Shown here: positions 32,497 through 43,699 of the stretch, piece by piece
Numbering within the stretch: the stretch's first letter is position 1
Layout: each line of letters opens with the position of its first letter
Source: Seiridium cupressi
Taxonomy: Eukaryota > Ascomycota > Sordariomycetes > Amphisphaeriales > Sporocadaceae
DNA length: 64,000 bases
NCBI GenBank assembly: GCA_036674765.1
Contig: JARVKI010000045.1
Coordinates: 274,052-338,051 of the forward strand
Direction: 5' to 3'
The notes under the pieces: model-generated
The model's database searches: none
What the model saw: the letters and a program-made list of their open reading frames with translations, nothing else
What the model was told of the DNA's origin: nothing
Made by a program: the position numbers and the translations under genes

Positions 32497-33678
32497 ATGT
32501 CTCGAGGAAGTCTTTACCCAGGCGTAGCACTTGTCACCGGCGCAGCTGGCACAGGTCCGTATGACGTTTTTACGAGCATTGCCACGCAGCTAACTGGACT
32601 TATTGCTTAGGGATTGGTGCTGCGGTCGCCAAAGCATTTGCGGCGGCAGGGTGTATCCGCATCGCCATCACCGACCGCAATGCTGATTTATTGATTTCTG
32701 CTCAAGACACAATCACTTCTGCATACAGGGATCTCCGAGTATACGCCAAAGCTGGGGACATCTCTGACCCTGCGTTCGTCCAGAGCTTCGTTGATGATGC
32801 TGTTACCAAATTTGGCAGATTGGACTATGCTGTGAATTGTGCAGGCGTGCCGGGGACAGGTCAGCGTTGCACTGAGACGAGCATGGAAGATTTCGATGGA
32901 ATCAATTGTAAGTTCGTTTCATCCAATACCGACCACGAGACGTCCTCATATATGATATGTTGCTACCGAACTGGTATTGCCGTGTCCCAGGATTGTTGCG
33001 ATGCCGATCATCTGCTATGGCCTGCGCAAAACAATCCCCACTAATGGCGATAATATGCAGCCATCAACTATCGCGGCGTATGGTTGAGCTCGCGCGCTGA
33101 ACTCGGCGCAATGGTGAGGCAAGAGCCTTTGAGCGGCAATGTACCGGGCCGTGCACCTGCGCGAGGTGCTATTGTAAACATCGCAAGTCAATTAGGTATT
33201 GTGAGCAAGGCAAGAATGGGTGAGGTTTCTCATTCCCTCCATCTCACCCGATGAATCTAATGAGATACTCTAGGGCCATATTGTGCATCAAAAACAGCAG
33301 TCCTCTCCCTGACGCATTCGGATGCCATAGACTACTCCAAAGATGGGATTCGTGTCAACTGCGTCTGGCCTGGCGTGATTGAAACGCCAATGACAGTCTG
33401 GGACAAGGAGAGTCGTGCTAAGCAGGAACCATTCATACAAAATGGCTCCTATTGGGCGCATCGGCAGACCTGAGGAGGTGGCTGATGCGGCGCTCTTTCT
33501 ATGTTGTGCAAAAGCAAGTTTCATACAGGGTCACGCAATGGTCGTGAACGGCGGATATATATTGACTCGAGGTAGTTCTGTAATCACCCAGGAAGAGTTC
33601 AATTCCAGTGCGCTTCTAGGCCTTGGTGATACAGTTCAACGGCGCGCATTTAGCAGCGCCATTGTGGGTCATGAGTAA
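32497..33678 (+). pseudogene. short-chain dehydrogenase/reductase with a frameshift
   Basis: A classical SDR oxidoreductase. Proposed exons: 32497-32554, 32611-32907, 33061-33219 and from 33274 (introns 56, 153 and 54 bp). Motifs are complete: LVTGAAGTGIGAAVA (cofactor site), NCAG, NIASQLG (catalytic Ser), YCASKTAV (YxxxK) and RVNCVWPGVIETPM. In the last exon the frame must shift by one base between 33415 and 33445: upstream text runs WDKESRAKQEPF and downstream text continues KMAPIGRIGRPEEVADAALFLC and GHAMVVNGGY. A one-base insertion explains it. The C-terminus then extends ~40 residues beyond the usual end to 33678. The catalytic core is intact, so loss may be recent, or the base may be an error. 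Substrate unknown. Confidence 0.7.
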
Positions 33679-33975
33679 CGAGTCAGGATCGACGCGCGGC
33701 GGAAAGCGCGAACCTTTACATATGGGAAACGTGGTGTCATTGCCGGTGGCGTTGAGCGGGAAGCGCAACTAATAGAATCAGGAATACTGGCATTGATTCA
33801 GGGTTCAGTATCCGACCAACCTTCACGCCGCCTAGAAATGGCATCCGTATGCCGGCTCTGTTCGCTGCATCCCATGCTCCCACTTCACCATTATATTGCC
33901 AAATCCTGATAGGGAACAGTTTCCAATACGATCGACTTTTGATCCCTCACCTCAATTCAAGTCGCATTAGCCAAT

Positions 33976-34826
33976 ATGCCCGATCAACTGGAAGATGTGC
34001 GGCCAATGTTTGAATTGCGCAGCCGCAACTACATCGTGACTGGGGGAGCCCAAGGCATGTGATTTGCTGTCACGAGAGCCATATGTGAGATAGCCGGCAA
34101 TGCCGCCATCATAGACGTACCGAACGCTACGGTGTCAGGACAGCATATATCCAAACGGACGTCACGAAGCAGGACGATCTCAATGCCTGTTTCGCAAAGG
34201 CTCTGGAAGTACTTGGTTCAATAGGTAGATGGCTGCGTTCCTACGGCCGGAATAGCGATCGATAAACCATTTATTGAGCAGACTTGGGAAGAGTTTACAA
34301 GAGTTCAAGAAATAAATGTGGGTCTTGCTTTTGAAAGTCGATCTTGGACGAGCTTAACTTGTGGTGCACCGGTCAGGGGCACTTTCTTCATAGCCCAGCC
34401 CGTTGCTAAACAAATGCTGAAGCAAGGAAAAGGAGGCAGTATGGTTCTATTGGCGTCTCAATCTGCACATATTGGACTCCCAGGCTATCGTATGGCGGCA
34501 TACAATGCTTCCAAGGGTGGTGTGCTGATGCTGTCCAAAGCACTTGCCGTCGAGTTGGCACCACACAATATCCGAGTCAACACAATATCTCCTGGATTTT
34601 CAGACCCCGAAATGACAAGGAGCGTGCGCCAGTCGAACAGTAAGAGGGAGGGGAGTCAGATGTGGATGCACCTCCGATGCAGCGATTGAGCACACAGAAC
34701 GATCTCACGGGAACTGTCGTATATTTGCTCAGTGACGCAGCCAGACACACGACGGCAGCAGATATCCCAATCACCGGCGGGTTGCATGCAGGCACGATCG
34801 ATGGTCTGATTAGTTACGAACAATAA
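33976..34826 (+). pseudogene. short-chain dehydrogenase relic (mannitol/sorbose reductase-like)
   Basis: From ATG 33976 the text reads FELRSRNYIVTGGAQGM, then an in-frame TGA (34060-34062) where Gly is expected, then FAVTRAI. Homology resumes in another frame as RYGVRTAYIQTDVTKQDDL and GCVPTAGIAIDKPF, then RGTFFIAQPVAKQMLKQGKG, LASQSAHIGLPGYRMAAYNASKGGV (Ser and YxxxK), RVNTISPGF, and after a further shift PPMQRLSTQNDLTGTVVYLL..ITGGLHAG to a stop at 34826. It has at least one nonsense codon and two or more frameshifts, plus probable introns near 34240 and 34318-34378. It is a separate gene from the dehydrogenase just upstream, less well preserved and of a different SDR subfamily. Confidence 0.8.
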
Positions 34827-35903
34827 ATCAAGCCTTGTCAACTGTCCGCATCAGCCATGATGTCATGATACATTCTCATAGGGAAACTGTGCCTCAGCTT
34901 TCTATTACAGAAACCGTGAATTGTTTATGGCCGATATACAATGCTGGTTATCGCAGCTTTTTGTCTGACTTGAAATGCTTGCATCACAATGATCAATCAC
35001 TATCTCTAGGAACGTAGAAATGGCCACCAGATCAAGCCCCGTCTCCATCTTCATCAGCAAAACAAGTCCTTGAGCAAGGTTATCTCGCACTCAGCATGGT
35101 AGTAAACTAGGATAGCTACAAGGGTGGAGCGAACAGACCCGCCGCGACCAGGCCGACATGTTGTACAGCTGCGGAATTGACACCTGCATATAGTCTGCTA
35201 GCCGACAGGCACTGGCCGAGGGTCGATGACCATGCTGTCATGGTACCAAGAGCCCTGTATTTCCCAGGGCTGGCCAGAAACAAGCCTTCATCACTTTCTT
35301 TGCGCCCCGGAGAAAAAAGAGAGACCCAAAGTCTCCAGAACCGATGCCGATGGGATTCGAACCCATTACGGTATTTGAGCCTCTAAATCTGGCTCCCGGA
35401 ACAAAAGTATGACACATGGGATTACCGTGGACAGGAGCTTCCCCAGACTCCCTGCAACTTATCTGTCATACGATGCACCAAGGTTAGTGGCCAAGGTCTA
35501 CGATCCAGCGTGAGCCTTGTATCAACCACGACAACGTGCAGGCCAGAGGCGTACTGCTGGGTGGCTCTGACTGCAGTAGATTTGACGGGCCTTGAATCGG
35601 ATGTAGTAAGGTGTAATCCATAACCGACACATGGTGCGCTAGCCGCTTCTCAGCGCTTGGGACCCACGACCTTTTGCGTAGCGGAGACTACATTGTAGCC
35701 AAGCGATCATTGAATCCCTGATAACGGTGCACCTGGCGAAGAATAGGAATGTGCAATTCGATCTTACTTAAACTATGGCTGCGGCCGGGATCGTAACAAG
35801 ATCATAAGAAGCCGTTTAAACTATCGAACCAAAGCACCATACATCATCCCTCCAAGAACGCTTTGCCAAGTCCGAATCAGCGATAACAATCTTTTTGTCA
35901 AGT
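34827..35903. other. intergenic with a tRNA-like T-arm
   Basis: About 1.1 kb upstream of the monooxygenase. Apart from the T-arm at 35342-35365, no gene was recognised. Confidence 0.5.
35335..35400 (-). other. tRNA 3'-half-like relic
   Basis: The minus strand carries a perfect T-arm: stem ATGGG, loop TTCGAAT, stem CCCAT. Upstream is a possible anticodon stem GAGCC/GGCTC with a loop containing TTTAG, as in some leucine tRNAs. That loop has nine bases rather than seven, and no D-arm or pairing acceptor strand was found. It is therefore at most a fragment. Confidence 0.25.
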
Positions 35904-37639
35904 ATGGATCAATCCTACGATTTGATTGTCGTTGGGGCAGGTACGAGATTTTCGACGCTGAGTACCTAAACCGGTCTAACATAGCACTGTCAGGATGGTT
36001 CGGACTCGCTGCCGCTAAGGCTTGCATTGAATTGAGGCCAGATAACAATATCGCCGTGCTTGAATCCGCTGGGTCGTGCGGTGGAACATGGGCTGAGCAT
36101 CGACTCTATCCAGGACTCAAGTCAAACAACATGCTTGGCACTTACGAGTATCCCGACTTTCCAATGACTGAGAAAGTCTATGGAGTGAAGCCGAACAACC
36201 ACATCCCCGGAACGGTACTAAACCGGTACCTGACGGACTATGCACGTCATTTTGGATTTTTAAACCGAGTCAAGTTCCATCATCAAGTGGACGGTGTTGA
36301 GTCAACAAAATCAGGGCCTTGGATACTAACGGTAACGACACCCGATGGCCAGAAGAGGATTGAGACCGCCAAGTTAGTCCTTGCAACTGGCCTTACTTCA
36401 ACGCCAAACATGCCAAAATACAAAGGTGCAGACTCATTTAAGGCACCACTTTATCATGCCAAGGAATTCTGCGACAGGGCAGACACTTTGAAGGGCATCA
36501 AGAACGCCGTGGTCGTCGGTGGGGCAAAGTCAGCTTTCGATGTTGCACACGCTTGCGTTGAAGCTGGATCTACTGTCGACCTCGTCATTCGGCCGGATGG
36601 ACATGGGCCTGTCTGGATTGCGCCGCCATTTGTTACGCCACTGAAGCGCCGCCTTGATAAGCTCCTGTTCGTACGGTGGATGACATGGTTCAGCCCATGT
36701 CCTTGGGGAGCAGAGGATGGTTACGCCGGACCACGGAATTTCTTGCACGGAACAGCTATCGGTCGCTTTTTGGTGAAGTCTTTCTGGAATACCTTGGGTT
36801 CAGATGTGATCAAAGCCAACGATTATGATTCGCACCCTGAGTTGCAGAAACTGAAGCCCTGGAATTCAGCTTTCTGGATTGGAAGTGGTCTCAGTATCCT
36901 GAACTACAGCACGCCACTGTTCGATATGGTCAAGGAAGGAAAAATCAGAGTGTACATTCAGAACATTGACCATCTCGAGGGAAAGAAGGTTGTCCTGGAT
37001 GATGGCACCACGTTGGATGCTGATGTGATGATCTGCTCCACCGGATGGAAGAAGGAGTCATCACTTAAGATCACGGGACTCGGCGCCGCTGGACTCAGCT
37101 TGCCAGTCTCCGAGAAGGAGCTGGCTCAACTGAACCAAGAGGCGGATCAGAAGATGTTGTCCATGTTCCCCCTCCTGAAAGACCAGCCAAAACTCCGATT
37201 TGAAGAGAAGAGGGGGGAGCCTCTTCGGCTCTACAGGTTTGCCATCCCACCAGCAAGTGTCACCAAACGCAACTTGGCTTTCGCCGGTATGATTTCCACG
37301 GTTGGCACGGCCGTTTGCGCGTCCGTGCAAGGCCTGTGGATTTCGATGTTCCTGGACGAGAAGCTTGATCGCTTGGCAATGTCGGACGAGGAGATCAAAC
37401 AGGAAGTCATGCTGCATACTCAGTGGGGCCGATGGAGGTATCCATGTGGGTACGGAGCGAGCTTGCCTGACTTTGTCTTTGACTCGCTGCCGTACGTGGA
37501 CCTGCTTCTTAAGGACATGGGTCTGAATAACCACCGCAAGGGAGGCATGATTGCGGAACTGACATCTTTTTACGAGCCTGGCGATTTTGCAGGACTCTTC
37601 ACTGAATGGAAGGAGAAGCATGCCGATGTGAAGTCCTAA
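35904..37639 (+). CDS. FAD-dependent monooxygenase (FMO/BVMO-like)
   Basis: 560 residues from exons 35904-35940 and 35994-37639 (intron 53 bp). The tiny first exon encodes YDLIVVGAG, and the intron splits a Gly codon of the FAD-binding VVGAGWFGLAA motif, so the start is well fixed. Further: LESAGSCGGTWAEHRLYPGL (GGTW), a second Rossmann motif VVVGGAKSAFDVAHACVEAG for NADPH, and the ATG-type motif MICSTGWK near residue 340. A conventional BVMO signature (FxGxxxHxxxWP) is not seen. Enzymes like this oxygenate small substrates in fungal secondary metabolism. Two decayed dehydrogenases lie upstream and an unknown protein downstream, so it may be the survivor of a small oxidative cluster (inference). 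Confidence 0.88.
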
Positions 37640-38165
37640 GAAGAATCTCGCGGGGGTAGGGGTTATGCTGCTGTTCCTGACAAAGAGGGGTTTTGTTTCA
37701 CAGCGGTTGCGGGCGTTTTAGGTACGGCATCGAGACTTGATTCTCCGCATTTTTCAAATGCACAACTTATGTTTGATCGTGTTTATATAAGAATAGTAAA
37801 GAATCAAGATCTTTGAACCCGGGGACTCTGTAGGTGCATGTGGAGATGGTTCATGTTTTCAGTTCTTGGTCGAGGCCCCTGTCTAACCAGGATAATACGA
37901 TCTATCCCCACATCTTTTCCGGCAGTCGAACAAGCGAGAACTCATGGTAGCATTGGCTTGGCGCATGACGTGTATCGGATCGCTACCCTGTTATTAACTT
38001 TTACGGTTCCTTAAATTGACCGCGGTGCTATCTCGCTTCGTCCCTACTGCACTTTGGCGTCGTGATATGGGACTCACTCATTCTCCCGTCTCTTTCAACA
38101 AACTGTAATACTTGGATTTCATTACTCCAAGCTTTCTGGAAAAGGATGTGCTCTGCTATACCGCG
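37640..38165. other. intergenic, no gene seen
   Basis: 3' flank of the monooxygenase and leader of the next gene. Nothing was recognised. Confidence 0.6.
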
Positions 38166-39062
38166 ATGAGCTCATCGCTCGTGTGGCTCCCTCCTAGGAA
38201 ATACGATTCAGTCCGGCCACTTTGGCAGGACGAGTATATCTGGTCTCCTCTCCCGGTAGATAACACTATACCTCTGCATCAGACCTCTTTTATCGACATC
38301 ACCGAGACAGATGCCCAAGTGGCTCGCTCTACAGCCAGTACATTGAGGTCAAGGGCGAGAACTGGATCTATCAAATATGTCGCGGGGGATGGGAACTCTC
38401 TGGACTCGGTCTCGGATGCCCAAGCTCACGAGGAGAGTGATTCAGCGCAGCGCCATGGTGTCGCTGACGGAGAAACATACACCCATCACTTGCGGGCGAC
38501 CTTGAAGGCGAAATTGATACGGCCAGGAACTCTGGACTCTAAGAGATTGCGCAGCTTTCATCTCCCCGCAAGAGTTAAATCCGAACCTACCTCGCCTACT
38601 ACAGACACTTGGTGTCCAGGCGCAAGTGTCCAAACAAAGCCACCACTCCAGCAAGTCTCTGCGGTTGATGAGGCTCCACTGAAGCCCCCCGGTGCACTTG
38701 GCAATGATGACATCGAAACAGGCATTAGTATTGTACCTGTAATACACGAGGGAAATCTAGCTGGTCACCGAGAGGGTGCTCCCCAAGCGCCCACAGCGCC
38801 CACCGCGCCCCGGCGGCAAAGACGAAAACGCGAGCGCCGTCCCGAGCAAGGCAACGAGAAAGTGCTACGCAGCTCAAGGGGTCACAAAGGACGTGAGAAT
38901 AAGGTGATCGACCAGTCACGGTCTGATCCTCCGAAACGGGGAACATCCCTTCAGACAAGGCATCCGAAACGGATGGGCCTGAAGTTGGACCTGAATCTCG
39001 AAATCGAAGTTCAATTGAAAGTCACGTTGCACGGTGACTTGACTTTAGCTCTTCTCGATTGA
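38166..39062 (+). CDS. conserved-looking fungal protein of unknown function
   Basis: An intronless ORF of 298 residues from the first ATG (38166). The N-terminus has an aromatic stretch SLVWLPPRKYDSVRPLWQDEYIW. The middle is low-complexity, Ser/Thr/Pro-rich and probably disordered, with a strongly basic patch (PRRQRRKRERRPEQ, about residues 220-233) that could bind nucleic acid or act as a nuclear signal. The C-terminus LKLDLNLEIEVQLKVTLHGDLTLALLD alternates hydrophobic and polar residues; I recall very similar tails (LDLNLEVEVELKAKIHGDLTLSLL-like) at the ends of many ascomycete proteins of unknown function. That tail makes a real gene likely. Function is not known. Confidence 0.65.
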   Translation: MSSSLVWLPPRKYDSVRPLWQDEYIWSPLPVDNTIPLHQTSFIDITETDAQVARSTASTLRSRARTGSIKYVAGDGNSLDSVSDAQAHEESDSAQRHGVADGETYTHHLRATLKAKLIRPGTLDSKRLRSFHLPARVKSEPTSPTTDTWCPGASVQTKPPLQQVSAVDEAPLKPPGALGNDDIETGISIVPVIHEGNLAGHREGAPQAPTAPTAPRRQRRKRERRPEQGNEKVLRSSRGHKGRENKVIDQSRSDPPKRGTSLQTRHPKRMGLKLDLNLEIEVQLKVTLHGDLTLALLD

Positions 39063-40459
39063 GTTTAGGTAGCGAGATGTATGATCAGAGAGTTCTACTG
39101 TCACGAACACCGCCTAGATTCGGAACACCGTGGCTACTGATGAAGCCATGTGATTAAAAGAGATGATTGAGAAGGTGAAGATGCTAGACAATGAAAGTGT
39201 AATGCTAATGATAGATACATGCAACTGGATTAATGGAACACTCAATTAAAATAACAAATTACTTTAGAACTGGAAAGGCGCAAGTGAGGGCTTTGAAATC
39301 TGGGACGCTTAAAGCGTTGCATATTAAACGAGTAACAGTCCAATATACGTTAGTCGAGAAGACGACCTCGGGAATGTGGTTGGGGGTCAATGCTACAGTC
39401 TCGCGGTCACGAGTGTGAAGAGCCTTTCGGGGGATGGGCAAAAAGCGAAATTAGGAAACAAACTATCCTTAACCTGGGTGTGACGACTATGGAGGTTGTG
39501 CGGTGGTCTACATGATGCCATTGGCTACATCGTACGATTCTTACAAAGCTGCCAGAATTGTAGGGTCGGGTATCTTGTATTAGTGCCCAAGGCTTAGGAG
39601 GACACGCCGGCCTAACCCGGTGGCCTCGCTGCGCAGGCTCTGTGCCACAGCTTATTGCTTACAAACCGAATAGGTCGCAGTTTCCAGGGAGTGTATCAAC
39701 ACATTCAAACTTCAGCAACGCGTGACTAGTGTAGCTATATTGTCGTTTATGGTACAATTTGCATCGGGTATCTATCGTGGACTAGTTAAGTGATGCAGTT
39801 ACGCAGGCGAGTTTGTACATTGTATTTCTCCAATGTTTGTACCCCGCCATTTAGGACTGTTGCCCATACTGGAGCTACCAAGCACACGGTGCATCCAGCT
39901 CTGGCAAGCCTCAACACTTCAGCTGGTCAGTAACGCACTTGCGGAAATCAGCATTATTGCGAAAAGATGGGTGCGAGTAAATGCGTACCTAAGCAGCAAC
40001 GAGGCCTGGGCAAATATATGCCCCTATCATATCATCCTTTACACAATTGGTAAGCAGTGAATCCTACGGTGGGGCTAGTGTCAGTGGCTCAGCCCATTTT
40101 CCCCAGCTTAAAGGCTTTCAGGTCTGCCAGATTCCAGGTTCCAGATTGGTCCTTGCTGAACTAGTACTAGGTCCTGACTTTAGTGTTTAGAAATGGAGTG
40201 AAATTTGTCAGCCTACATTGTAGACGACGGTACGTCTGAGCAGCTTAGCAGAGTAGCAAGCGGCTTAGCAGAGTAGCAAGCAGCCTTGCTTACAGGCCAA
40301 GTCAATTCAATCACCTCAATAGTCTGCCATATAAAATGACAAGAGTACCCGCCAGAGTCTTGCCAAACCACAGCTCCCAAACCAGAAACTGTTCATCACG
40401 CCTTCAACACTAGCCTCTCCTACAAAACATCATCTAAGTCGATTTTCAGCCACCTCAAG
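39063..40459. other. intergenic, no gene seen
   Basis: 1.4 kb. A 20-bp tandem duplication lies at 40241-40280, about 180 bp before the cupin start. No gene was recognised. Confidence 0.55.
40241..40280 (+). repeat. 20-bp tandem duplication
   Basis: Two adjacent 20-bp units containing GCTTAGCAGAGTAGCAAG differ at one base (A or G at the third position). Confidence 0.85.
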
Positions 40460-41291
40460 ATGTCTGCTGCTTACAACTTGCCCGCGCCCAAGAGGATCAT
40501 AGCCTCCAATCTGCCTTTGCCCCTTTCAGCAGCATCTGATGCACAAGTTGAACCTGGAGTCGAGGTGAGAGTCGACACGCTGTCCACGGAAGTATTTCCG
40601 GGAGGAATCTATCACAGAAGTAGAGTTGCGACCGCCAAGAAAGTCCCGGCGAGTAATGATGGCTTGTAAGTTATGTAATATCAGATTTGCCTCATTTTCG
40701 CTTACGTTCTGCTAGCGGTGATATCCCCCTTGACGACATCCCCGGGGCTGGAATTGTTCTGCCTGGTGGCATCAACATTTATTATATGGATGTGGCACCA
40801 AAGTCAGAAGGTCCTATGGTATGTCGAAATTGGCGATTGCCTTTCAACACATGCTCACACATGCTCACACATACTCACACATGTGCACAGCACCGAACGA
40901 CATCTACCGATTATTTGGTGGTATTGCAGGGCCAGTTGAGTCTCCTCACTCCGGGGCCCGCACCATACTCTCTAAAAGATGGGAACGCTACTTATGGCGA
41001 GCCCGTTGAGACCATATGCGGCCCTGGCGAGGTGATACAGCAACGTGGAATGATGCATGCGTAAGCAGCCCTGCAGATGGCTGTCCCAAAGTTACGAACT
41101 TTGCAGAGTCGCCATATGAGAAACATCGTGCTGATTGAGCACCATAAAGATTATCCAACCGTAGCGACAAGTGGATTCGAATTATAGGGTTTGTTGTGGG
41201 CTCGGATGCCAACCGCGTTCCTGTGGGAGACGGGTCGGCTGCCGGTGGCGAGGCGCAATACAAAGCCCTCGAAGATGCATGGCTTCAATAG
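40460..41291 (+). CDS. cupin-domain protein
   Basis: 206 residues from four exons: 40460-40665, 40716-40818, 40891-41060 and 41150-41291 (introns 50, 72 and 89 bp; sum in frame). It is a small single-cupin protein with no signal peptide. The N-terminal strap is NLPAPKRIIASNLPLP. The barrel includes PLDDIPGAGIVLPGGINIYYMDVAP, cupin motif 1 HRTTSTDYLVVLQGQLSLL, and motif 2 ICGPGEVIQQRGMMHALSNRS with His in MMHA. Relatives include fungal metal-binding oxygenases and isomerases next to metabolic genes, but no reaction can be assigned. Intron 2 is half made of a 10-bp repeat. The last acceptor (41149) was chosen because it restores MHA-LSNRSDKWIRI. Confidence 0.85.
40851..40890 (+). repeat. 10-bp repeat x4 inside cupin intron 2
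   Basis: ATGCTCACAC occurs twice, then ATACTCACAC, then ATGTGCACAG, which forms the acceptor. The array fills the 3' half of the 72-bp intron 40819-40890. Confidence 0.85.
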
Positions 41292-43699
41292 AGTTCAACG
41301 CATCTGCACTTGGGGCATGGTAACAACGTGGTTGCGGGATTACTCCCAGCGCCAACATCAAAAGAGAAGGTGTCAAGTGCCAATAACTGAGCTTAGTGTA
41401 CGACGTAGACGTGTCAGGCACATGCGGGTATTGTCCGATCGAGGTTTGCAAGCTTTTAGCCAATTACAGTTCCTGACATAGTCAGCCTGACTCGGCTGGC
41501 CGTGCGAATATACCTGACTCGTCATCGCAGCTGTTTGTGGTGATGGTGCTGATTATCGTTAGTTATGAATGCATCGAAGCATGCGTTAGGCAAGCATACA
41601 CACATAATGACTTCGACCCCGTAACCTGCACTAATGGCCGAACACTGTGATAGGCACTGCACTCGAGTTTGCTCAAGGCTGACGTGCATGTAATGGAAGG
41701 TATGAAAAAACGCAAGCGCAAGACTCCGAACAATAGTGATTTGAGTCCAACGATAAGAAAACTCGTTCGCCAGTCCAAGCCCCTGCATATAGCAAGCGTT
41801 GTTATGCGGCTCTTCGAGGATCATTCAAAAACGTGGCCAAATTCCCCGACGGTACCACTGACTTTGAAACAGGACATATATCGTTGGGGGGTCCCACATG
41901 AGTAATATGCGCCCGCACTGTGGCTCTCTACAGCAGTACTTTTATGATTTCAGACCCTGTAGTGTAGATCCCCCAGCGAGAGCGGCTGGTTGTCGTCGTA
42001 AGCTCTTGCACTTCTCCAGCGTTACGCGTGGACTTTTCAGACGACTGACGCCCTATGAGGAAAGAAACTCAGCAGATCGTTGGCGCTAATTGGCACTTTG
42101 ACCTCAACTAGTGAGACCCAGCGCGTCTATCGCGACAGCTGTTCCTTGACTGATGACAGCTGGGCGTGGAGGGATTGTGGTGACGATGAAACATTTTTCT
42201 GCAGCTCAAGCGGCTTTAAACGATGCTCGAGCTATACGCCTATTTTATCTCGAGGCTCTATTAACTACACGGTTTGTTGTTATGGGCGCGTGCGAAGTAT
42301 ATTGACTATCAATCGAGTAACGTCGGTTGGACAAACACTTGCGGCTGATTATCCGTGCCCGGATTGGCTAAAACAGGAGCACAAGCTTATTCCCCAAGAC
42401 CGGGCCCACCGTATAGACTATACTAAATCAAGAGGCAAAGGACCGGATCACGACCCGGGGACACTGACTAGCCAAACATTAACAGTGGCCATGTGACCTG
42501 AAACTGTCGGATCCCCCAGTGAAGTGTGTGAGCGCAATATTCATACAAACATACAGCGTTACCACACAATCGATGACCCCGTCAGCATCAAACAGCCAGT
42601 GGCACACCTGGTCCATTCGAGTTGCTAGCTGCATGCGCCCTGCAACAACAGACAAGCAAGTTGTCCTTGCCACTCTATCTAGCCGCTTTCCAGGGCCTCA
42701 GCAATTCTCCGACATTAGACAGGGGTATGTGCCCATGGCGGATTACAGAATGCCTGTTCCTGCAGGAAACTGCCGACGATCAAAGTGACCCTAGCCTTAC
42801 GTAACGAGTCCTTCTCGCATTTGTCTCATGGTGTGCGCCAGGTCTTTCCCCTCCCTCTCCTTCCATCGAGTAGATCCTTATTTTTTGCACCTAACACGAT
42901 ATCATCATTTCCGTGATTAGTCTACCGCCAAGGAATTAAAGAAGGCCGTTGGTGTAATAGATCCTCAGGGAATTAATGGGCCGACCTTAAAGAGGAGAGA
43001 CTCGGAAACGTCGAAAATGTATGGCCCACCCTCCTCAACTTCTCTCATAGTGGACCCAGAGTTAAAACGAATAGCCAGTAGTCCTCATTCAAGAGGCATG
43101 TCAGCGTGGTCGAATTGAGAACCATTCGCAGGCTAATGTCCACCGGAGACGTTAAGATGGGGGCCAAGATAGAAAAGAGACGAGTGGTACTATTGAATGG
43201 CCATTGAGAAGGCCTGTCCGCATACGACTCGGTCTCCCAGTCGTCGGCCCACGGCCCACTTGTGTGGATCTTACGCCCACGGACAGCGTTCTATATACAT
43301 GTTTGATACGCAGTGCAGCCGCGGAGTCTCATCGATGCAACCGTGATCGACGAGGCCTTTGCTCAAAGGCTTCCACTTTGTCCAACGAGTGTGGTCAGAA
43401 ACATGATCGGCAAGTGCGATTAAGTACTCGAGTTACCAAACTGACTATACAGTAGTGACGAGCTGAGTGAACAACTTTCTCATATAAGGGCAAAACGCAC
43501 CACCCACGATGTTTGATATTCCGGATCAACCACGATTTGAAGCCTTCTTACTTATATACAACTCGTTACGGTCTTTTGGGGCGATTTCAGATACTTCCAC
43601 TAAGTTCTTCAAATATTGTCCTAGCTTGGCCTACATTGTCAGACCCTACTCTTTTTACTGTTTTATCAGGTCAAAATATTCCTTAGGACTTACATTACC
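41292..43699. other. intergenic, no gene seen
   Basis: 2.4 kb without a recognisable coding pattern on either strand; open frames are short and look random. The last ~300 bp are the peroxidase promoter. Confidence 0.5.

Noticed and set aside
37061..37621. 186-codon minus-strand ORF
   Set aside because: Antisense shadow of the FAD monooxygenase.
41292..43699. Possible gene in the 2.4 kb gap
   Set aside because: Frames were scanned on both strands; all are short and without protein-like composition.
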